DNA of 64,000 nucleotides from positions 2,290,606 through 2,354,605 of the forward strand of contig MU271144.1 of the NCBI GenBank assembly GCA_021432605.1, read 5' to 3'. The DNA comes from Coniochaeta sp. PMI_546 (Eukaryota; Ascomycota; Sordariomycetes; Coniochaetales; Coniochaetaceae). Numbering within the stretch: the first letter of the stretch is position 1; the number at the start of each line of letters is the position of its first letter. Made by a program: the position numbers and the translations under genes. The notes beneath the pieces are model-generated. The model searched no databases. It had not been told where the DNA came from and saw only the letters and a program-made list of their open reading frames with translations. Below are positions 56,469-64,000 of this stretch, piece after piece.

Positions 56469-59400
56469 TTATGGAGAAGGGGCATCTTGCATCTCGATAT
56501 CCATTGGAGCATACACCGAGCCGCTTTTCGCCACCAGTGTTGCGTCTTCTGGCTTGTTAGGAGGGAGACTTCTTGATCCTAGAGCATCCCCAACCAGAGC
56601 GGGCATGGCACTCTTCTCAGAAGCGGCAGCTGATACACTTGAATTGTGGCTCCATACAAACACCTGGTCTTGGTTTATGTTTTCCAAGCTCATAGCTGCC
56701 GCACCCCGGTCGTGGGGACTCGATGGCATGGCAGTCTCAATTTCTTTCTGTTGCCAGGCCTCCAACGCCGTTTCCACAGCTCTGAGAACCTTCCACCAAA
56801 CGTTCTGGGATAGCCCTTCGTACACGCTTTCCATCCAAGTCGGGGCAGAATGGCTAAATCCTTTGGCCAGACTCAATGGCGTCTCCCCATATTGGGTCTG
56901 ACTCTGAGGATTGGCGCCAAGCTCGAGCAGGCAGAGGACGGCTTCAAAGCTCTGCTTTTCGATAGCTTCCATGAGAGGTGTCCAGCCATCCCATGACGGA
57001 GCATCGACCTCGCTTCCGAGCTCGTGTAAGCGGCGAAGAATGCGTGTCGAACCTCCTCGAGCGGCTCTGTAGAAAGCCGTTGTCTTCGCGGCGCTTTGGA
57101 GATGAATGTTCGCCCCGGCAGATATGAGCAAGTCTACCATTTGTTCGTGTCCTGATTCAGCTGCCAAGTGGAGTGGAGTGAGCCTTTTCTTCCGGTCGGT
57201 TGTTGCTTGATTCACACCCGCGCCGAGGTCTAAAAGCTTAGTGGCAGCTTCGATGTTATTATGGAGCGCGGCAGCAGTCAAGCATGTCATGCCGTCTTCG
57301 AAGTGTTGGTTCAGGTCGGTCTGCAGCGGAAGCAGAATATCCATGAATCTGTGCAGGTGTGCGAAAATGGCGTAGTAAATGGGTTCATTGATCGCTGCGT
57401 CTGTGCCCCCAAGCAGCGTGCATACTCTTGCGCGAAGCTTTCTTTTCCTTTCGTTTTGATCTCCCCAAAAGCCTTGGAGGCGACGCTGATCTGTTTCCAA
57501 CTAGATACTGTTTTGCTCGCTGATCATCAGATGCTTCACCAAATGTAGGGCAGCATATGGGTATAGCCAATATCGCCTGATAGCCCCAGGAAGGGTCTGA
57601 AGCGGCGGTGGCGCCGATACTTTTTCATCATCGGACAAGGCAACCTTAGGTCTTATAACACCATGCTTCCCGCAGATGGCCTCACCGGGATCTCGGGGTA
57701 AATCCACGTCGAAGTCGGAGAACGAGAGGTACTGGAGGCACAAGTCTCCGAGCCTGGCGTGAGCCGTACCGACATCAACGTAGAAGCCCTTGGCTGGGCT
57801 CGCCGCAAGCGTGTCCGACGTGAGAAACTCCTTGACAGTTTTGTGCAAGAGATAGACCAAGAGGACACCACCGACACGACGAGTGACAACAAGCTGGGAA
57901 ATTGGTGCGATGACTTCGTTGACGTTGGCGGGGATGCCTTCGAAGTCTAGGCTATCGTCTTGAGGGCGAATGGAAACCACTTCAGCAAGCTGAGCTGTGG
58001 ACATTGGACCGAAACCAACCACAAGCCACTGCAGTAAAAGTTTGATCTCGTCAAGGGACTGACTGTTGTGCTCCTGGATGGTCATCAGAATCTTCTCGTA
58101 TGTGGCCTCATATCCATCGGAGAGAGATCTCATCACTGCGCGAAGGTCGCGCGCGGATCGGGCATTATTCACAATTCCAAGGTGGAGCTTGGCTTGTAAG
58201 AACCTGCCACTCATAATCAGACACTTTTGCGTTCCTCAAGTTCTTCGTTGTTTTGCGGATGTTCCACTCACGTTCCAGATCGGCTGATGAGCTCAGATCG
58301 CAAGTCACGAACGATATCAGCATATTCGCTACGTAGCCGTTGTATTGTTGGATTCCGCTCCATTCGCGCAGGAATCCATGAGCTCAAGTCGTCTCTTAGA
58401 CCACCAAGCAAGTGATATTGAGCCGCTTCGTCGCCAAGGATCCTCTCAACCTCGTAATCAGCACGACTGGTTAGGAGAATCTTGACTTCGGCTATATTGG
58501 AGGCTTCGCCCGGCGCGGAAGTGCCCGCAGTCAGCTTCTTCAGGTATTCAGCAATTCCCTGCCGCTCAACGGCTGGGGCTTCGTCAAGACCATCGACAAC
58601 GATAAAGACGCGTCGAAACGAAGGAAAAAAGTCCTTTATCAACCTCAAGTACTCGGACTCAGTCAGTAGTGACGACTTCTTCTCCTTTTCCTTCCGTAGC
58701 TCGCATGCCTGTTGCGGGCAGATTGACGAAGATCCTGCAAACTGCTTTGCGAGGAACATCAGGAAGGTCTTTGGCGATATTTTGGTTTGAAAACCGTAGC
58801 CAGTGAAGAAGAAAGCAACTCTGGCTTCATCAGGGGCATCTGCGAGGGTCGAGGATCGTATGTGCTCAATGGAGGCCGCACTACGGCAGTCATTGTGATA
58901 TGGCTTCTAACGTTGATGACGGAGAACAAGTACAAATATAATACCTCAGAACTGATTTACTGGCACTAGCTGGACATGCCATTAGTTCTTGTCATCAAGG
59001 CACAGAGAAATGGCTCGAGTAGTAACCCACGAAGGCCAGTGATCCACAGAATACGCTTTTCGGTCGTCCGGTGTAGCCACTTTTGGAAAGGGACTGAGCT
59101 GAATAGTCTGCTCCCTGTCCCCTGGCTGACGTTCCTCCAAGAGACTATGGAGTCTGGCATATAACTCAGTATCGTTCTCAGGACACAGCCATGAAATAAC
59201 CTTTTCTGCTTCGGCGTCGCTTGTAACGGAGTCAAAATTGCGAGAAAGTAAGCTCAGCTAGTCTTGAACGTCCAATTGACCGATCTCGATACGATGCAAA
59301 GAGCCCCTAACCAAATGTTAGCGACGTTAGAAGTGGTACATATTTGAGAGCTGCTTACGCTGTAGTAGTCTGAATGACAGTAGAGATGATGTCACGGAGC

Positions 59401-59789
59401 CTCGACAGCCTGGTCATCGCATCCTTGATCTCCTTTTCTTTTATTGGCCAAACAAGTCGATGCCCGATCTTTTCGATGCCTTTCTTGTGGCATTTTTCGT
59501 ATTCACTAAGTGTCGAATTGACGACCTCCAGAGTCTTTTGACAATCTTCAAAGATGCCCGTGTCCGTAAGCGACTCGAGAACGACCCCTGATGAGCCCGT
59601 ATCAGGCAGTGCCTCTAGCTGCCCAAACATGACATTGACCGCAGCTGCCTCTATCAGTAGCCGTCGTATCTCGGTTGGAGCATGGGAGACTTTGGCGAGG
59701 AATCCATAGCCCTTTGATAGTATCTGTGCGCTGAGTTGGGCTAGCTGAACCACAGCTGCGGCCGCGCCGACAGCGGTGATGGGGTCCAT
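56469..59789 (-). pseudogene. broken NACHT/ankyrin STAND (NLR-like) gene
   Basis: Remains of a fungal NLR-like STAND protein, a family linked to self/non-self recognition and heterokaryon incompatibility. In order: an N-terminal helical STAND domain (from 59789, MDPITAVGAAAAVVQLAQLS), the linker before the NACHT (RQPG, then FQKWL), a NACHT with FFFTGYGFQ, VFIVVDGLDEA (Walker B) and ILLTSRADYEV, a helical region (GRFLQAKLHLG, LLHKTVKEFL), then ankyrin repeats (LTPLHLAAESGHEQMVDLL, GWTPLMEAIEK). A few normal introns are visible, but the reading is interrupted at three or more places and the Walker A region is degenerate. The C-terminal ankyrin part is open for about 340 codons. The decay looks modest, so the loss may be fairly recent or strain-specific. 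Confidence 0.75.
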
Positions 59790-60689
59790 GTTTCCGGATC
59801 CCGGAGTAGTCAATTACCCGTGCTAACGACGAGGAGTAGTTGACGAAGTGAGCTACTTGCTCATTACTATACCCTGGCAATGGCGTATGGTAACTCTACT
59901 TAGAGTCCAAGCGGTGCGTCAATGGATGACGGAAGAGGTAAGCTGCGGGGGTTTTCTCATCCCCAGCCAAAGGATTATCTCTTTCAGCTCCCTGTTCAAG
60001 TGATTGTCGAGCAAGAAACACGTCCTGCAGAAATGCTGCAGTGTCACGTGGCTCAACGAATGGGTGCTGAATGCTCGCACGCTCGCATGCTCCTTTAACG
60101 CTTATGTTGCAAATGTGTGCGACGTGACACAGGCCAGCCGTCCGGCTGTGGGATCACTCGGCAGTCATTGCTTTACCACCTAAAAAAGACACTTACAGCG
60201 ATAAGATGTATGTGAACCATGAGGCCTAGCACAAACGTAGAACATGCCTTTGAAGAGTGCGAACCCGCAGTTGATGCCTTTGTACGCGAAACTGCAAAGG
60301 GTGTGGCGGAACTAGGAGACATCACTATCACTTCTTACGAGTACCGAAGGTCTCAAGGGATGTCGAAATCTATTGGCCGTTTTGTGTAGGGAAGCCATGC
60401 CCATGTCGATACAGAGAAACGGAAGGACCAAGACACGCTTCTATTTCAGTCTGCCTTCCTAGATTCCGGGTACTCTCACATGGTTGTATTGTAAACATCT
60501 GGACTACACTCGATACCAGGGACAGATCAGAGTCTAGGCAAAAGTGATCTGGCCGCGTTGTCGGATGGTAGCTATAATGTGAGTCTGGAAAGTAAATTGT
60601 CATTGTGGTGACTACGTAGGTAAGACTGACCACACGTAAACTTGTGTGCCTTCTCACAAGATATAATATAGAACAGCACACAATCTAAC
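59790..60689. other. promoter of NACHT gene and 5S upstream region
   Basis: About 900 bp. No gene recognised. Confidence 0.45.
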
Positions 60690-60808
60690 ATGTACGACCA
60701 TAGGTACTGGAAAACTCGGGATCCCGTCCGCTCTCCCATCGATAAGCCAGTAACCGCCAGACCAGTACTCGGGTGGGTGACCACCGGGGAATCCCTGGTG
60801 TTGTACAT
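60690..60808 (+). rRNA. 5S ribosomal RNA
   Basis: A 119 nt sequence that follows the Neurospora-type 5S: ACGACCATAGG at the 5' end, GGGATCCCGTCCGCTC, a central AAGCC box, and AGTACTCGGGTGGGTGACCA then CCGGGGAATCCC near the 3' end. The ends pair (ATGTACGACC with GGTGTTGTACAT) to form helix I. A run of T directly after (60808-60813) is the RNA polymerase III terminator. Isolated single 5S genes outside the rDNA repeat are normal in this group. Confidence 0.93.
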
Positions 60809-60813
60809 TTTTT
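60808..60813 (+). terminator. T run ending the 5S gene
   Basis: Six T immediately at the 3' end of the 5S sequence, as RNA polymerase III requires. Confidence 0.75.
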
Positions 60814-61288
60814 ACTTTTGTTTGATTTGCTCGTTTTTGGCCTTTACGAAGGTATTCCATTACACACTCGAATGATTTGGTGGTAAGATTTCAACTGCTT
60901 GGATGCCGTATGAAACAGATCTTACCGCAAGATGTGAAACGTCGAAATATCCTTCTTGGCTGTGTGCACAACCCAACTCTTGGCAGATTGCCTCCTCTTA
61001 ACGATGGTTATCCGTGATCATTACCTCGAAGGTCTATGGTCTATTTGGGAAAAGCACATTTCAACAATATTGTATCTTCTCAATGTCTTCTAAACACAAC
61101 ATACTGTTCCGTCACTCCTAATGATTCTCCCATGTTTCCACATACGGCATTCTCAACTTGCGGAATCGCCAAGGTTGGGCCAAGCTCGAGTTCCGTATGA
61201 TGCTCCACTGGCGTGCCCCTGCCAAGTTCAGTAAGTCACCCAGACCGCTCAGGCAGGCTTGGTACATCCTGTGAGCTTGCCGCCAAAC
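60814..61288. other. gap between 5S and PEBP gene
   Basis: About 475 bases. Nothing recognised before the TATA box at 61289. Confidence 0.5.
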
Positions 61289-61295
61289 TATAAAA
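61289..61295 (+). promoter_or_regulatory. TATA box of PEBP gene
   Basis: TATAAAA about 165 bp upstream of the ATG. Confidence 0.55.
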
Positions 61296-61458
61296 CAGAT
61301 GACCGTTTGTCTAACATCCTTCCAACGACTAAGTCAGACCGAGCGAGCTCTAATCCGTGCTCCCAATTCTTCATTAAGTGTATTCATATCCCTTGGGTGC
61401 TGGCCACCACTTTAATTCACTGAGCTGTTGTTTGAACTGAATATTTGTCGACCTTAAA

Positions 61459-62465
61459 ATGCAGTGGTATCTACTTTTATCTGTGGTCTTGTTGGGTACA
61501 TCTCAAGCTACGCATGAGTCTCACATGGGCAAAAGTCTTTCGACTGCCGAGTTCAAGTCCGCATTCAGAGACTCTGGCATTGTACCGGAAATACTCCCAG
61601 CTACGTTAGACCCGTCTGTCTCCTTCTATGCTTTCTATGAAGGCTCAGACGGAAAGGCTGGACAGGTCTTGCCAGGGACAAAGCTGAGAATTCAGGGTAA
61701 GTCCCCGCAAAGCCTATAGACCTACTAGACTCACAAAGGACAATTCGGACTTGATGACAAGTTCTTCTCTGACAATCAACAAGAGGCCGCATTGCCATTT
61801 GAATTCAGCGTCGAGAACTTGCAAAATGCGACTGGTGTAACCAGCGCATCTCGGTATCTCATCTACCTTGTATGACTGCCTCCACCCCGCGAGCCCTTGC
61901 AGAGTCATGCTTCCGCATTTCTGACACTGTTCTCCAGCTCGACGCGGACGCACCGAGTAGGTCTGACCCATCAGCTCGCAACTTCCGCCACTACCTAGGC
62001 GGCAACTACACCCTAACTGGGTCGAATTCGACAGCTTTACCCACAGCACAAGTTCTCCGCAATGCTACGCAGCCGTTCAACGAGTTTGTCCCGCCAAATC
62101 CAGCCAGCAATACAGGTGAACATCGCTACATTCTTGCACTCTACATCCAGCCGCCCAAGTACGACAGGGCCGGATTCGAGAGTGTAGGAATGAGTCAAGC
62201 CCGGTCTAACTGGAATGTCAGTCGACTATCTCAGAGTCCCCAAACACCTCTCCTAGGAACTCCAGGCTCAAGTACTGTTGCTGACTCAGTCTAGTTATCA
62301 CAATGGCGAACTCAGCTAGGCCTTGGTCCCGCCATTGGAGCCACTTACTTCACGATAGACACAAATCCAAATGCTAAGAGTGGCGCACCTAGCGTCTATA
62401 GCGGCGGATTTGCGAACTCGGTCTTCGGGATGATGTCTTTGGCTTGTCTAGTGTTCTTACTGTAG
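61459..62465 (+). CDS. GPI-anchored PEBP-like protein
   Basis: Secreted phosphatidylethanolamine-binding-protein family member of 257 aa. Exons are 61459-61696, 61784-61869, 61938-62216 and 62295-62465. Signal peptide MQWYLLLSVVLLGTSQA. The family motifs are LIYL joined to LDADAPSRSDPSARNFRHYL (ligand pocket) and GEHRYILALYIQP. The last exon gives LGLGPAIGATYFTI and ends in a hydrophobic tail (SVFGMMSLACLVFLL), the pattern of a GPI signal. The donor of intron 3 is GTCAGT, weak but needed to join RSNWN to LSQWRTQ in frame. Fungal members are cell-surface proteins of unclear role. Tail to tail with the cupin gene. Confidence 0.83.
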
Positions 62466-62732
62466 CGTACATGTGGCGATATGTACCCGTGAAAATTGAG
62501 GTCGTCGCACACTGCCCTCAGGATTCCGATGGCGCGGTGCATTTACGTCGTCGTCATCAACCCCTAAGTAGCCCTCAGGTCTAGTTCTAACAACTTTCAC
62601 CACGCCAAGATTCAAGTATCTCATTTGGAAGTATGTTTGACTTTGTTACCAGTATAACCAAGTCCTCGTGATCAGCTGTTGACATCCATGCCAAAATACG
62701 AACTCAAAGCAGAAACAACGCTGCAACAATCC

Positions 62733-63431
62733 TCACGCCGACACACTCTTGAAGCTCGTCTCCTCCAACACCGTCCCATCTCCAAGCACAATCTTCTCTG
62801 CCCCAACCATAACAAACAGAATACGACACGGTCCAGCCGCGCGATTAGTCCAGGTATGATTCGTCCCCGCCTGAATAATGAACTCCCCAGCCCTCACCAC
62901 CTTTTCCTCCCCGCCGTCCAAGCCCAGCACGATCTCCCCGGAGATCACGACCGCGTAATCGATGCTTTGAGTGCGATGCATGGGCGCGGCGTGTCCGAAT
63001 CCGCCGGGGATATCGCTGATCGCCGCAATCACGCCGCCCGGCGGGCAGCGCGGCAGCACTACTTGGGAGGTGTCTGTTTGCTCGCCGAGGTCGACTGGGA
63101 CTGCGTTCCTGATGTCTAGGACTGTAAACGCCGTCGCTTGAGGGCCGAAGGGGGTCCGCGGGACGAGGACTTCGTCCGACGCGAAGACGGATGTGCCCGA
63201 GGGCGTGTGGGTTGTACGTACAAGGCGGGGCTGGGGCAGCATGCTTGATGACGAGCCGCTGGCCGCAGTAGAACTAGAAGAAGAAGCTGGGTTTGTGTTG
63301 AACACGTTGAAGACGACGCCAGGCTTGAGGATGCCTATGGCTGATGAGTGAGCTAAGAGCGGGTCCCAGTCTGCCTTTGAGGTAGATGAGGAGGAGGATC
63401 TGCTTGGGTTATTCTCTTGGGAACCGGACAT
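62733..63431 (-). CDS. cupin-domain protein
   Basis: Intronless frame of 232 aa with a C-terminal cupin domain. The N-terminal 70 residues are Ser/Asn/Gly-rich and low complexity. Cupin strands include MHRTQSIDYAVVISGEIVLG and AGEFIIQAGTNHTWTN, with a conserved His in the second motif. The first motif keeps one His but lacks the usual second His and Glu of metal-binding cupins, so catalysis is doubtful. Related fungal proteins are often annotated as cupin_2 oxygenase-like, with no known substrate. No signal peptide, so it is probably cytosolic. A TATA-like TATAAAA on the minus strand lies about 26-32 bp before the ATG, unusually close. Confidence 0.82.
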   Translation of the reverse strand: MSGSQENNPSRSSSSSTSKADWDPLLAHSSAIGILKPGVVFNVFNTNPASSSSSTAASGSSSSMLPQPRLVRTTHTPSGTSVFASDEVLVPRTPFGPQATAFTVLDIRNAVPVDLGEQTDTSQVVLPRCPPGGVIAAISDIPGGFGHAAPMHRTQSIDYAVVISGEIVLGLDGGEEKVVRAGEFIIQAGTNHTWTNRAAGPCRILFVMVGAEKIVLGDGTVLEETSFKSVSA

Positions 63432-63456
63432 CGTAAAGACGGTACGACGAAGGGCT

Positions 63457-63463
63457 TTTTATA
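63457..63463 (-). promoter_or_regulatory. TATA-like box close to cupin gene start
   Basis: TATAAAA on the minus strand 26-32 bases upstream of the cupin ATG. If used, transcription would begin at or after the ATG, so either the box is not used or a later Met is the start. Confidence 0.35.
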
Positions 63464-64000
63464 AGCAATGAAAGAGCGTATTGGATCTCGGGCGCGAGCT
63501 ACAATCTCGTGAATGATTATGCATGTCGCGGTTCGGCCTTCGTCTGCTTTATAACGTTCTCGCGATAGTTGCTGGAAGTAGTTCCGAGCTACGTACCCTC
63601 TCAGAGGTCGACAGGGATGTTCGCCAACGGTTCCGAAAAGGGAAGCGTATCGCAGCTGTGATTGGCTTACCCGGACGCAACGGCGCAGGGATCCCCAATC
63701 TGGGTCTCACGGCCCCACTACCGAAGGAGCATGTCGCCGCATTCACAAAGTCCGAGTCTATCCTCATGCGACAAGAGTATCCGATAGAAAAGTGATGGCC
63801 AGCTTCTCATTGGCCAGACTGGTCGAGGAAGTCTAGGCAAGGGCATTAGAGTTTCCACGAGTCCGGTAACCGACGAGTGGTTTGTGACCGTGACGCCAGC
63901 CCTACGATGACCTTGGCCGCTGACGAAGGATTCACCCATGGTTGACATCGCTCATTGCGAGATCCTCATTCAGGAGAGCCTCCCAGAAACTGGGATCAAA
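63464..64000. other. right window end, unassigned
   Basis: A 90-codon open frame on the plus strand (63523-63795, MSRFGLRLLYNVLAIVAG) is present but has no domain I can name and may belong to a gene cut by the window edge. I do not call it. Confidence 0.4.

Noticed and set aside
63523-63795. 90-codon plus-strand frame at the right edge
   Set aside because: No family recognised, and the window ends before a gene model could be tested.
1-64000. Transposons, LTR elements or CRISPR arrays
   Set aside because: No long terminal or inverted repeats, transposase or reverse transcriptase motifs, or regularly spaced repeats were seen.

Overview
This window is nuclear DNA of a filamentous ascomycete, most likely a sordariomycete. 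The evidence is short introns (about 50-70 nt) with GT...AG ends, a single dispersed 5S rRNA gene that reads like the Neurospora type, and genes typical of Pezizomycotina: a BLI-3-like protein, a Git3-type GPCR, a rhodopsin-domain membrane protein, a Zn2Cys6 factor, F-box-like proteins and a NACHT/ankyrin gene. I found no transposon, LTR element, CRISPR array or convincing tRNA. All gene models were read by eye from splice sites and reading frames.

Layout. 0-10 kb: carbon-sensor type GPCR (+), class I glutamine amidotransferase (-) divergent from exopolyphosphatase PPX1 (+), and a secreted S1/P1 nuclease (-). 9-16 kb: a mitochondrial pair read from one 0.5 kb gap, the RsfS-type ATP25 (-) and mitochondrial RNA polymerase RPO41 (+). 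17-21 kb: rhodopsin-domain membrane protein (+) and an F-box-like protein (-). 22-29 kb is a dense housekeeping block: BLI-3 (+), DPH5 (-), PGK1 (+), SEM1/DSS1 (-) and a cyanamide hydratase-like HD protein (-).

29-40 kb is sparser: a six-cysteine secreted peptide (-), a 3.2 kb gene-free stretch, an acidic F-box-like protein (-), a secreted CBM52 plus six-hairpin glycosidase (-) and an orphan protein (-). 40-51 kb is housekeeping again: GAL7 (+), ERG28 (-) divergent from the very-long-chain 3-ketoacyl-CoA reductase (+), nucleoporin Nup170 (+) and a SET-domain protein (+). 51-64 kb is accessory: Zn2Cys6 factor (+), secreted SMP-30-like propeller (+), a broken NACHT/ankyrin gene (-), 5S rRNA (+), a GPI-anchored PEBP (+) and a cupin protein (-).

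Most of the order is not a pathway cluster. Three head-to-head pairs share short gaps: ATP25/RPO41 (mitochondrial gene expression), ERG28/ketoacyl-CoA reductase (ER lipid synthesis) and DPH5/PGK1. No clearly new multi-gene system stands out. The best leads are the ATP25 form with no C-terminal half, the CBM52-glycosidase, the tiny secreted peptide with a two-codon first exon, the secreted-type SET protein and the paired CGATCG boxes upstream of bli-3.
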